This document shows positions 15,986 through 22,268 of a stretch of 29,197 bases of DNA, piece by piece. Each line of letters begins with the position of its first letter. Within the stretch, counting starts at the first letter, position 1. The stretch comes from a virus. The stretch is taken from the IMG/VR virus record IMGVR_UViG_3300025087_000257, positions 1 to 29,197 of that record. The stretch is one strand, 5' to 3'. Below the pieces are notes generated by a model. It searched no databases, was not told where the DNA came from, and saw only the letters and a list, made by a program, of their open reading frames with translations. Position numbers and translations under genes: made by a program.

Positions 15986-16017
15986 ACCCGCCATTTTAGC
16001 AAGGTGGGTGGGTTTTT
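15986..16017 (+). terminator. Plus-strand intrinsic terminator-like hairpin
   Basis: AACCCGCC pairs with GGTGGGTT (one G-T pair) around a 14-base loop and runs into TTTTT. No plus-strand protein gene precedes it, so it supports a non-coding plus-strand transcript. On the minus strand no T-run follows. Confidence 0.5.
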
Positions 16018-16235
16018 CGAGGGACTAACCCCTAGATTATTTCCCACCCCAAGCCATCTCGTCGCTCCCTTACTACCTCTCTATTTACTATCCCCACTTT
16101 TACCCTGTAGGGCGACTGGACTTATTTTCCCACAAATTTAGCGGGAACTGCCAATCCTTCGGTTGAGAGGATTTTGGATTAAGCAAGGCAACCACTTTTG
16201 TTCTTTGGGGTCTATCCACATAGCCTAGAGGTGGA
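16018..16235. other. Remaining non-coding stretch beside the structured locus
   Basis: I see no supported gene here. The open frame on the minus strand at 16100-16309 has no ribosome binding site and runs out of frame through the gene at 16236. Small hairpins are possible (CCCT/AGGG around 16103-16112; GGTTG/CAACC at about 16160-16192). One copy of the direct repeat lies at 16111-16124. Confidence 0.4.
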
Positions 16236-16257
16236 CTATCCTTTCGGAACCTCGCTA
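16221..16257. repeat. Nine-base-pair hairpin across the stop codon of the HNH-like gene
   Basis: TAGC (16221-16224) pairs with GCTA (16254-16257) and GAGGT (16228-16232) with ACCTC (16249-16253), with a three-base bulge and a 16-base loop that holds the stop codon. No T-run follows on either strand, so an RNA-stability or processing role is more likely than termination. Confidence 0.4.
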
Positions 16258-16538
16258 AAGAAATAACAATACTCACATTCTTTAAACAATTTCTTTCTGC
16301 ACCCATCAAAGTAATCGTAATTATCTTTGGCTAGTTGAAAGTCATCAAAGAACTTCTCTTTCAAACCTTCCACCCATTTCCAATTATCTTGATGTCCAGA
16401 CCACGCTTGTTCAAAGAAATGAAGGCAACATAATCCAACACCGCTTCTGTGAGAACCACCAAAGATATGATGAATTTCTCCCTGATAATACTGGTGCCAC
16501 AACTTTGCATTGAATTTGTACGCCTTCTCGTCAATCAT
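16236..16538 (-). CDS. HNH-like nuclease of the 'HHIFGG' phage recombination type, apparently leaderless
   Basis: A 100-residue protein. GEIHHIFGGSHRSGVGLCCLH (residues about 20-40) followed by GHQDN resembles the HHIFGG..R...GL...LC..(C)H core of small phage HNH-fold proteins linked to recombination, and a further cysteine pair (CEYC) lies near the end. A nuclease role is likely but the spacing differs from better-known members. No Shine-Dalgarno sequence precedes the ATG; instead a perfect promoter ends five bases upstream, so the message may start at or next to the start codon. The gene lies just after the RusA-type resolvase, fitting a recombination pair. Confidence 0.6.
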   Translation of the reverse strand: MIDEKAYKFNAKLWHQYYQGEIHHIFGGSHRSGVGLCCLHFFEQAWSGHQDNWKWVEGLKEKFFDDFQLAKDNYDYFDGCRKKLFKECEYCYFFSEVPKG

Positions 16539-16543
16539 AATAC

Positions 16544-16572
16544 ATTATACCATATTTATTTGGGAATGTCAA
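16544..16572 (-). promoter_or_regulatory. Perfect sigma70-type promoter with extended -10
   Basis: On the minus strand TTGACA (16567-16572), a 17-base spacer and TATAAT (16544-16549), with TGG just before the -10. It lies across the end of the resolvase gene and is aimed at the HNH-like gene, whose ATG begins five bases past the -10, and beyond it the structured locus. Confidence 0.85.
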
Positions 16573-16933
16573 GAGAAAACTTTTCTATTTTTATCTCAAC
16601 CCTTGGATTTAATTTATCTAGGTTCTTTGTCCCAGACCATTTATAGAACTGTGAATCATTGTGTATCACTTCGTAATCTTGAAGCAAGTCCCAGATAGAC
16701 TGTTCCATATTAACCCCATCTCTTATTGTTATTCTATTAGATGTAAACCAGTCAATATGTATCTGTAGCTTATCTTCTTTTAAGAACTTTCCCTTGTGTT
16801 CCCCTGTAATCTGTCTACCGAAATCTTTAGCATATTGAATAAATCTAGCATTTGGAACAAGCCTTCTTAATCGGAACACAAACACTTGGCTTGTTTTCTT
16901 CCCGACACAATCACCGTGAACTACGATTATCAT
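16556..16933 (-). CDS. rusA: RusA-type Holliday junction resolvase
   Basis: A 125-residue protein matching the RusA fold. The N-terminus has a short beta strand then GKKTSQVFVFRLRRLVPNARFIQYAKDF, like the G.P..K.R.R....Y.....Y opening. Residues 56-75 have LQIHIDWF then RDGVN, with Asp72 and Asn75 in place of the usual D.DN; HNDSQFY at 91-97 matches the (D/N)D.Q motif with Asp93; the end has RVEIKIEKF. RusA enzymes are dimers that cut four-way junctions left by recombination or replication. The first motif is reduced compared with the classic D.DN. The start has only a weak ribosome binding site and overlaps the upstream gene by 23 bases. Confidence 0.75.
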   Translation of the reverse strand: MIIVVHGDCVGKKTSQVFVFRLRRLVPNARFIQYAKDFGRQITGEHKGKFLKEDKLQIHIDWFTSNRITIRDGVNMEQSIWDLLQDYEVIHNDSQFYKWSGTKNLDKLNPRVEIKIEKFSLDIPK

Positions 16934-17282
16934 ATACCGCCTTTTCTGGATAGTCCAGACCCATTTCCTTGAATAGTGCTACCGGAAGTCCAATAACACA
17001 TGTCAAGCTATCAACTGAACATCTAAGATAGTCAAATCCACCGTCTATCATATGTTTTTTGCATTTACACTCATTGTAATCGTGGCGGTAGAGAGAGAAT
17101 ATCATGCTATGACAATCGGGGCAGAACACCGCATTAACCTTTACCATTTTACCCCAGAACCTTATTTTAGAATAATCTGGTGTTTTTCCGTTAACTTTTA
17201 TACCGTATAACCTTCTAACCTTCTGTATTAGTTCTTCCTTAGCGGATTTCAGATATTTATTACAAGTGGGTTCCTTTTTCAT
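16911..17282 (-). CDS. Zinc-binding phage protein, DUF7695-like
   Basis: A 123-residue protein behind AAGGAGGGATAA. Residues 52-87 carry the recognisable core FCPDCHSMIFSLYRHDY.EC.C then MIDGGFDYLR, with C54, C57, C72 and C74 as likely zinc ligands and H67-D68 conserved in this family. Such proteins occur in many phages and their function is unknown. ATGA overlap with the gene before it. Confidence 0.65.
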   Translation of the reverse strand: MKKEPTCNKYLKSAKEELIQKVRRLYGIKVNGKTPDYSKIRFWGKMVKVNAVFCPDCHSMIFSLYRHDYNECKCKKHMIDGGFDYLRCSVDSLTCVIGLPVALFKEMGLDYPEKAVYDNRSSR

Positions 17283-17773
17283 TTATCCCTCCTTCTAAAT
17301 AATGATTTAACTCTCCATTTGAAATTAATCCACCGAGAACGTATCTTAGTGAAGTACCAATAATATAGTGGGGTATAGTAAGCAGGGTATTCTCCCTTCT
17401 TGGCACAGTTTACACAGAGGGTTCTATACCACCCGATAGTCCAAGTGTGGACATTCTCCATAGTTCCACATTCTTCACATATGTGGTACGATAGACGTTC
17501 TGCGTGTTCTATATATCTATAAACCATTTCATCTGCACCGTCAACGTAGAAGCGTAAACCTGCGAACTTCTCTTTAACTGTGTTCACCTCCACCTGAAAC
17601 TTCATCTTATCGCAGTGGTCTTGTATCTTAAAGCAGAGTTGGTCAATAAGCATTGCCCACCCTGTTCGACACTGGAACCCCCAACAAAGGGCGGTTTTAC
17701 GAACATCACCGTGTCTTTGCTTAAACAGTTTGGGATATTTCTTACACAATATTTTATCTAATTCTATATCCAT
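17279..17773 (-). CDS. Conserved phage hypothetical with zinc ribbon
   Basis: A 164-residue protein behind AAAAGGAG. It follows a pattern common in phages: KYPKLF near the start, CWGFQCRTGWAMLIDQLC (30-47), VKEKFAGLRFYV (66-77), AERLSYHICEECG and TLCVNC. C99, C102, C120 and C123 form a likely zinc ribbon. The C-terminal 35 residues are aromatic then strongly basic (KWRVKSLFRRRDK). The family has no assigned function. The 99 bases before the next gene upstream hold no further gene I can support. Confidence 0.65.
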   Translation of the reverse strand: MDIELDKILCKKYPKLFKQRHGDVRKTALCWGFQCRTGWAMLIDQLCFKIQDHCDKMKFQVEVNTVKEKFAGLRFYVDGADEMVYRYIEHAERLSYHICEECGTMENVHTWTIGWYRTLCVNCAKKGEYPAYYTPLYYWYFTKIRSRWINFKWRVKSLFRRRDK

Positions 17774-17872
17774 AATTCTCCTTTTATTATCCGCAATGGT
17801 GGTTCTTTACGTGCATATAGCCAACCCCTCGTCTTTCTGTAATAGGGACTACCACCACCACGGACAAGTTTT

Positions 17873-18196
17873 TTACTTAACTATCTGAACCTTGCTACTC
17901 GCCAACCCTTCCACCGCTTTCTCCAACATCTTGGTTATTGTCTTGCGGTCATCCTTGGTGTCCATATCAATATAGGTGTTAAGTTTTGCAACAGCCTCGA
18001 CACGGAGTAGGTCTGACTTAATCAAAGCCTGTTCCATTTCCTTCTGTTTAGATATCACAGCTTTTTCTATTTCTAGTTTTTGACTATCTCTTACTTTATT
18101 TATCTCTATTTCGTATATTCTACTTTTTATTTCTTTTTCATGTTCTAATTTCCAAATTGTTCTTTCCAACTCATCTATCTTAGTGTTCTTGAACAT
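17873..18196 (-). CDS. Coiled-coil hypothetical protein
   Basis: A 107-residue, highly charged protein that is almost entirely helical. Residues about 5-60 show heptad spacing typical of a coiled coil (IDELERTIWKLEHEKEIKSRIYEIEINKV). It overlaps the upstream gene by 22 bases; AGGAGG lies about ten bases before the ATG. Likely a scaffolding or oligomerisation protein, but nothing specific can be said. Confidence 0.6.
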   Translation of the reverse strand: MFKNTKIDELERTIWKLEHEKEIKSRIYEIEINKVRDSQKLEIEKAVISKQKEMEQALIKSDLLRVEAVAKLNTYIDMDTKDDRKTITKMLEKAVEGLASSKVQIVK

Positions 18197-18456
18197 ATGT
18201 CTATATCCTCCTGTACTTTGTTTGATTTCTTGTTGTTGATAATAGGTTCAGTTGCTTCATTGTATGGAACACTTCTTATGTCACTTTCTCTATAAATGTG
18301 GTATTGTGGTTGGCTCTGAACTTGCATATGGTGTAATTGTTGGTTATATAATTCTCGTAGGGATGACTCAAGAGAACTTCTTGATAACTCTTGTCCCTGA
18401 CTGGAATCTGCACTATATGCTGTACCCGCTCCAAACAATGCATCAGTAAACCCCAT
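18175..18456 (-). CDS. Hypothetical protein, Ser/Gln-rich
   Basis: A 93-residue protein with GAGGGGTAGGT before the ATG, two bases after the stop of the metallophosphoesterase gene. It begins with a small apolar patch (FTDALFGAGTAYS) and continues with Ser/Gln/Arg-rich sequence. No domain is recognised. Confidence 0.5.
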   Translation of the reverse strand: MGFTDALFGAGTAYSADSSQGQELSRSSLESSLRELYNQQLHHMQVQSQPQYHIYRESDIRSVPYNEATEPIINNKKSNKVQEDIDICSRTLR

Positions 18457-18458
18457 AC

Positions 18459-20384
18459 CTACCCCTCAAACACTTTAGATTTTATAATACTCTTATTCTT
18501 TATCTCCCAATACTTACCCTTTGTTTCTAGTATGCCAAACCCGTGGTTCCATTTATTCACAGGTGCATATTCAGGGTGCATATTGCAGTTAGATGATATA
18601 AACTGATGACCATTTCTTCTAACCACCAACCAACCAGTATCCGAAGTAAAATCATATACCAGACCGTTATATTTAACGACCGACACGTTTGGTGCAAAAA
18701 CATTATTTGTCTTTCGTACACGGACTATATTTATTCTTGCATTTTTCTTAAAGTTGGTATCTTGATATCTAACATGTATCTTGCCGTTATATCCAATTTT
18801 TTGTATTAGCTCTAGATAATCTTGAGCCAAATTGTCAGATATTGTTGCAATATACATTGAACCTGCTTTTGTCGTACTACCGTCTGCCGACACCAACACA
18901 CCCAACAACTCTTTTAAAAACTCGGAATCCGAACCAAGTATCTTTCTTGGTATTCTTTTTTCAAATACACCTCCCCATATTTTAGATATTACCGTTTTTG
19001 TAGATTCGACATTTAACCTAACACGACTACAACTAGAACGCTTATCAACATAAACACTAAACACCAAATTAAGTTTTTTAACCAATTCTATTATTTTACT
19101 TAATTGTGGTTGTTTCTTTTGGTATATTGTTATGCGTTGACCATCGTAACTCCCCTCTGTAACTATCCACATACAGAGTTTAGACAGGTCTTTGTTAAAT
19201 TGTGTTGAACTGTCAAACGGTGCAGATGATTTAAAATTGTATTTTCCATTACCATCATATATCCTTTGAGCTGTTTTGTGTATTAATTTACCAGAATGGT
19301 CACAATACATCATTTTGTGGTCAGGCGTTACAAGAGCATCTATTCTGCACCCTTTAAAACTAATCATGTTTCCACTGTACTCGAACACCTGTCTTGCTTT
19401 GGGTTTAGATAGTTTAACGGTATCTGTTGTCTTATCATAAACCCCTATTAAATCAGAATCTTTAACATCTTTAAATAGCTTATACCCATCCTGTGTTAAT
19501 ATTTCTGTATCATCAGAATAACAAAGACAACCACTACTCCAACAGGTTTTAATATCCCCGTTTAAATCTGTTTCAGTGTAAGTGGAAGAACGGTGCCAAT
19601 GAGTGACATACGTACAAGCACCAGTCCTAAGGAACACTCCCCTTGCAGGATATGCAGAAGATACAGAACCAAACTCATCTCCGTGACCTATTGTCAACTT
19701 CTGGTATCTCAACAAACTAGTGTGCGGTATTGTCTTCACCTTCAACCGCTCTAGGTCGTATATCTTCTCAAATGATAAAGAGGGTAGTTTAAACAGTATC
19801 GGTGCTTTCTGCATAAGGAACCTGCTTAAACGGTGTTCGTGGTTTCCCATCTTCCAGATAGTTGCAGAAGGTTTTATTATCCTACTAATCTCATATATCA
19901 TCTTCTTAACCATTGCAATTTCCCCAAGGAAATCTCTCTGTGAGGGGTCTTTATCAAATGTGGATAGGGAATAGCAGTCTGATAAATCTCCGGGGTAGAT
20001 TATCCCGTCACATTTTTCCTTCTTACCAAATGCCACCGCCACTTCAATAGCTTTTAAGTCAAAATAGGGTATGTGCATATCTGGAAGAAGAAGCCATTTA
20101 TAAGCACCTGTCAGGTTCTCAACCTTAAACGGTGTTTCATCTGGTATTATGGATTTTATCCCTTTGGATATTTCTATCTGCTCTTTGGTTCGTATCTGCA
20201 CGGCATTTTTCCTAGATTTCTTATTCCCCCGTGCACCTCTTGCCTGTCTTATGCTATCTCTTGCCTGTTCCGCATCTTTAAACAATAATTTGTTATCCGA
20301 ATACAACATTTTGGCAAGTGTTAAAGACGGTTCGTAAGGATATTTCTTTACCAACTCTCTAGCCATTTCCACTTTTGTTTTCAC
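18459..20384 (-). CDS. Calcineurin-like metallophosphoesterase interrupted by an intein
   Basis: A 641-residue precursor with a GTG start behind GGGGG. Residues 1-90 are a helical, basic lead. The phosphoesterase core follows: PDMHIP (Asp102, His104), GDLSD (132-136), GNHEH (180-184), GHGDE (233-237) and THWH (261-264), the metal-binding set of calcineurin-like enzymes, which hydrolyse phosphoesters in nucleic acids, nucleotides or proteins. The core is split after WSSGCL by a 312-residue intein (288-599); splicing would join CL to CNMHPEYAPVNKWNHGF and yield a 329-residue enzyme. The junction lies in a conserved strand close to the active site. Its place between SSB and resolvase genes suggests a DNA-related role, but the substrate is unknown. 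Confidence 0.85.
   Translation of the reverse strand: MKTKVEMARELVKKYPYEPSLTLAKMLYSDNKLLFKDAEQARDSIRQARGARGNKKSRKNAVQIRTKEQIEISKGIKSIIPDETPFKVENLTGAYKWLLLPDMHIPYFDLKAIEVAVAFGKKEKCDGIIYPGDLSDCYSLSTFDKDPSQRDFLGEIAMVKKMIYEISRIIKPSATIWKMGNHEHRLSRFLMQKAPILFKLPSLSFEKIYDLERLKVKTIPHTSLLRYQKLTIGHGDEFGSVSSAYPARGVFLRTGACTYVTHWHRSSTYTETDLNGDIKTCWSSGCLCYSDDTEILTQDGYKLFKDVKDSDLIGVYDKTTDTVKLSKPKARQVFEYSGNMISFKGCRIDALVTPDHKMMYCDHSGKLIHKTAQRIYDGNGKYNFKSSAPFDSSTQFNKDLSKLCMWIVTEGSYDGQRITIYQKKQPQLSKIIELVKKLNLVFSVYVDKRSSCSRVRLNVESTKTVISKIWGGVFEKRIPRKILGSDSEFLKELLGVLVSADGSTTKAGSMYIATISDNLAQDYLELIQKIGYNGKIHVRYQDTNFKKNARINIVRVRKTNNVFAPNVSVVKYNGLVYDFTSDTGWLVVRRNGHQFISSNCNMHPEYAPVNKWNHGFGILETKGKYWEIKNKSIIKSKVFEG
18588..19523 (-). 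other. Intein with LAGLIDADG homing endonuclease
   Basis: A 312-residue insertion. Cys288 starts block A (CYSDDTEILTQDG), TPDH at 353-356 is block B, two LAGLIDADG-like helices lie at 403-412 (LCMWIVTEGS, acidic Glu410) and 493-503 (LLGVLVSADGS, acidic Asp501), and VYDFTSDTGWLVVRRNG (576-592) with HQFISSN closes the splicing domain, followed by Cys600 as the +1 nucleophile. The penultimate residue is Ser598 rather than the usual His, and block F has Trp where His is common; both changes occur among known inteins but may slow splicing. Confidence 0.85.
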
Positions 20385-20386
20385 TT

Positions 20387-20551
20387 TTACCCCCGCATTT
20401 TAAAGACTGAAATATTTAGCATCAGAGCAGCTGACCAATAAATTGCTTTCCATTTCTCACCACTTAACAGGGCTACAATAACCATACCTGCGTTCCCCAC
20501 TACCAGATACACTGGAACCCAAAAGGATAGAAAATCAAGCAATGGTTTCAT
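20387..20551 (-). CDS. 54-residue membrane protein nested at the end of ssb
   Basis: An ATG at 20551, with AAGGAG ahead of it, opens a frame that overlaps the last 17 bases of ssb and ends two bases before the phosphoesterase start. The product has two apolar stretches, FLSFWVPVYLVVGNAGMVIVALL and AIYWSAALMLNISVF, split by GEKWK, so two membrane helices are likely. No family recognised. The ribosome binding site and exact fit between neighbours support it. Confidence 0.65.
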   Translation of the reverse strand: MKPLLDFLSFWVPVYLVVGNAGMVIVALLSGEKWKAIYWSAALMLNISVFKMRG

Positions 20552-20885
20552 CTTTCTCCTTTTTATCTAAGAACTGCACTCTATCTGCCACCACCTCGAG
20601 AACAAAGTGTTTCACCCCGTCTTTCTCGTAAGACCTAGATTGCAACCTACCCTCTACAAATGTTAGACTTCCCTTTTTGAGATATTTAGAACAAAGTTCT
20701 CCCTGTTTTCCCCACACATCAACACTCAAAAAACACACTTCCTCTTTCTCTTCACCGCTTTCCGTTTTGTATCTCTTATTCATTGCCATACCAAATCTAC
20801 ACACTTTATTGCTTTCCCCGATAGTCTTGAGTTCGGGGTCTTTCGTCAGATTTCCTATCAACATCACTTTATTTAAACTAGCCAT
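20535..20885 (-). CDS. ssb: Single-stranded DNA-binding protein
   Basis: A 116-residue protein with AAAAGGAG before the ATG. It starts MASLNKVMLIGNLTKDPELK and continues with VCRFGMAMNKRYK, FLSVDVWGKQGELCSKYLKKGS and VEGRLQSRSYEKDGVKHF, the OB-fold core of bacterial-type SSB. Such proteins coat single-stranded DNA during replication and recombination. The protein ends at KKEKDETIA soon after the OB fold, so it lacks both the flexible linker and the acidic DDDIPF-type tip that recruits host partners. Confidence 0.93.
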   Translation of the reverse strand: MASLNKVMLIGNLTKDPELKTIGESNKVCRFGMAMNKRYKTESGEEKEEVCFLSVDVWGKQGELCSKYLKKGSLTFVEGRLQSRSYEKDGVKHFVLEVVADRVQFLDKKEKDETIA

Positions 20886-21153
20886 TTGTTTTCTCCTTTT
20901 GTTCTGTGAGTGCCATTATATGTAAGTACCCCGCTATGTCAACCTTATTATCCCTACTAGGTTTATTATATTCCCTTGCTAATTTCTGTGCTATGTTAAA
21001 CAGTGGCACGTGCCTTGTTTCTAACTTTATCCCAGATATAGCATAGAATATAGCCATTGTTCGTTCCATACACTTTACGGGGTCACCATAGTTGTCTTGT
21101 CTTTCCCCATTAACTAACGACAAACTTTCTTCTAGTATTGATTTATTTTCCAT
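20878..21153 (-). CDS. DUF6378-like phage protein
   Basis: A 91-residue helical protein. ILEESLSLVNGERQDNYGDP (6-25) and DNKVDIAGYLHIMAL (68-82) match the paired motifs of the DUF6378 family, common in phages, with acidic and Tyr residues arranged as in all-alpha nucleotide pyrophosphohydrolase-like folds. Function is not established. A consensus promoter for ssb and the genes after it lies inside its 3' part. Confidence 0.7.
   Translation of the reverse strand: MENKSILEESLSLVNGERQDNYGDPVKCMERTMAIFYAISGIKLETRHVPLFNIAQKLAREYNKPSRDNKVDIAGYLHIMALTEQKEKTNG
20915..20942 (-). promoter_or_regulatory. Sigma70-type promoter ahead of ssb
   Basis: On the minus strand TTGACA (20937-20942), a 16-base spacer and TATAAT (20915-20920), both hexamers perfect. 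It lies in the coding part of the DUF6378-like gene (the codons read VDIAGYLHIM), so chance is possible, but its place 30 bases before ssb is apt. Confidence 0.6.
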
Positions 21154-21442
21154 TAGTTTTTTCCTCTATAGTAAATTTGTCATCTTTGTTTGGTTTTTCA
21201 TTTGTCATACAAAAATACTTTTCACCACCTCCAGCACCCATGCCGTCGCAACCACCACAGTTATATTTATCTTGATTGCATTTACGAGAATATGCAGGTT
21301 GACAGTTTAACGACATATCACTATCACAACACATTAAATCGCCAAGTATACAACCACATTCATCACCACAAAGTCCATCATATCCATTTTCTTTCAGCCA
21401 TTCCGATACAATTTCTATTACCGTGTATCCGTGTTTATTCAT
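21143..21442 (-). CDS. Cysteine-rich phage protein
   Basis: A 99-residue protein behind GGGAGGTATA. After a short helix (VIEIVSEWLKENGYDGLC) come about a dozen cysteines: DECGC, LMCCD, LNCQPAYSRKC, NCGGC and FCM. The opening WLKENGYDGLC..ECGC is a pattern I know from small phage proteins of unknown function. The cysteines probably bind one or more metals. Its start overlaps the upstream stop (TAATG). Confidence 0.6.
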   Translation of the reverse strand: MNKHGYTVIEIVSEWLKENGYDGLCGDECGCILGDLMCCDSDMSLNCQPAYSRKCNQDKYNCGGCDGMGAGGGEKYFCMTNEKPNKDDKFTIEEKTNGK

Positions 21443-21654
21443 TATACCTCCCTGTATTCTGCTTTTATAACATCAAATAATCTAGTGAAACAATCGTCAG
21501 TATAAATAACATCATAGTACCACTTATCGCCTTCTCCCTTCGCTCTGTGTTCTACGATACTTACAATCTCTTTATTTCCACTCATTGGGTCTAAAACCGA
21601 CTCACCAACGGCATAACCATAACCGTTATTACATATCACCTTAGTTATAATCAT
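21442..21654 (-). CDS. Small hypothetical protein
   Basis: A 70-residue, mostly beta protein (YGYAVGESVLDPMSGNKEIVSIVEHR... WYYDVIYTDDCFTRLFDVIKAEY), resembling small SH3-like or KOW-like barrels in strand rhythm. It is linked to the upstream gene by an ATGA overlap. No family recognised. Confidence 0.55.
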   Translation of the reverse strand: MIITKVICNNGYGYAVGESVLDPMSGNKEIVSIVEHRAKGEGDKWYYDVIYTDDCFTRLFDVIKAEYREV

Positions 21655-21959
21655 AGTTTTGCCTCTGGGTGCTGTTCTGGGTCTAAATCCTGCAACAGAA
21701 ACCCTACTCCCATAGCCAAATCGTGTGCCTGTTCTAATGTAATAGACATCTTTCTATCACATAGTAAATCGTGTATCACAACATTACCGTCAATATGTTC
21801 CAACACTACTTCTTCTTTCCCTGTTTCTTGTACTTTTTCATACACATTACCACCTATAACTTCATATATATCCGTACCACCACCATTACCCTTAGAATTA
21901 AACACGTTCCAGTTGTCCCATATACCACCCAGTTTACCAAGAAGTCTAAATTGTGCCAT
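21651..21959 (-). CDS. Hypothetical protein
   Basis: A 102-residue acidic protein behind AAAGGAGGGAAAA. A glycine-rich part (SKGNGGGTDIYEVIGG) is followed by strands and a C-terminal helix (TLEQAHDLAMGVGFLLQDL). Its start overlaps the upstream stop by one base. No family recognised. Confidence 0.55.
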   Translation of the reverse strand: MAQFRLLGKLGGIWDNWNVFNSKGNGGGTDIYEVIGGNVYEKVQETGKEEVVLEHIDGNVVIHDLLCDRKMSITLEQAHDLAMGVGFLLQDLDPEQHPEAKL

Positions 21960-22258
21960 TATTTTCCCTCCTTTAAGTATTTTGCTAATCTATCGGGACA
22001 AGACTTATTCCCTGCACACCCCTTATCGCAGGTATAACCCCTATCCTCTGCTTTACCAGATTTATCCCAAGAACCAGACAATATCTCTATTGCTTTATCT
22101 CTTGATACAGCATTTATAAATTGTGCTATAACTTGTAGCAATATAGACCTACACGTTCCACCCTTGTCTATGTCAATTAGTATCTCCTCTTTTGTATCAA
22201 CTATGTGGATATTTCTTCCACAAGGTGCTTGATAGTTGTGTGTTTTGCTTGGTATCAT
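21959..22258 (-). CDS. Stand-alone TSCPD-domain protein
   Basis: A 99-residue protein that seems to be a lone TSCPD domain: PCGRNIHIV (12-20), LIDIDKGGTCRSILLQVIAQFINAVSR (27-53), AIEILSG (56-62) and NKSCPDRLAKYL (84-95). This domain is best known from the C-terminus of adenosylcobalamin-dependent (class II) ribonucleotide reductases and as a separate small protein, with the cysteines likely binding metal. No ribonucleotide reductase gene is seen in the window, so it may act with a host or distant phage enzyme. Confidence 0.7.
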   Translation of the reverse strand: MIPSKTHNYQAPCGRNIHIVDTKEEILIDIDKGGTCRSILLQVIAQFINAVSRDKAIEILSGSWDKSGKAEDRGYTCDKGCAGNKSCPDRLAKYLKEGK

Positions 22259-22268
22259 GTTTTATCCT

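Larger units (their letters stand above)
15708..16017 (+). ncRNA. Candidate structured non-coding RNA locus (orientation tentative)
   Basis: No convincing gene fits this stretch. Hairpins: GATATAC/GTATATC at 15725-15741; a three-tier stem with outer pair ACCCAG/CTGGGT (15852-15857 with 15897-15902), TGC/GCA (15865-15867 with 15892-15894) and CCACAC/GCGTGG (15871-15886); TGTGC/GCACA at 15964-15976; and the terminator-like hairpin at 15986-16017. A long-range CCCCGT/GCGGGG pairing is also possible. The final hairpin followed by five T suggests a plus-strand transcript ending near 16017. No tRNA T-arm, RNase P or tmRNA signature is visible. A weak plus promoter is possible (TTGGAC, 17 bases, TATATC). 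Alternatives are a replication origin, a packaging region, or leader RNA of the minus operon. Confidence 0.4.
15708..16124. repeat. 14-base direct repeat pair bracketing the non-coding locus
   Basis: GGCGATTGGACTTA at 15708-15721 and GGCGACTGGACTTA at 16111-16124 match at 13 of 14 positions, 403 bases apart and in the same direction, on either side of the hairpin-rich stretch. Shorter TGGACT strings recur at 15151 and 16232. They may be protein-binding sites or traces of insertion. Confidence 0.5.

Noticed and set aside
15700-16235. tRNA, tmRNA or RNase P RNA
   Set aside because: No T-arm GTTCGA/GTTCAA motif with a matching cloverleaf and no tmRNA or RNase P signature was found on either strand.
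15960-16260. Group I intron
   Set aside because: Strings such as GATAGTCC and GCGGGAAC resemble core elements, but a pairing P7 partner and ordered P, Q, R, S elements could not be found.
16100-16309. Minus-strand 69-residue frame
   Set aside because: No ribosome binding site and it runs out of frame through the convincing HNH-like gene.
18606-20337. Plus-strand frames opposite the phosphoesterase gene
   Set aside because: All are short antisense shadows without ribosome binding sites; the minus-strand frame carries full enzyme and intein motifs.
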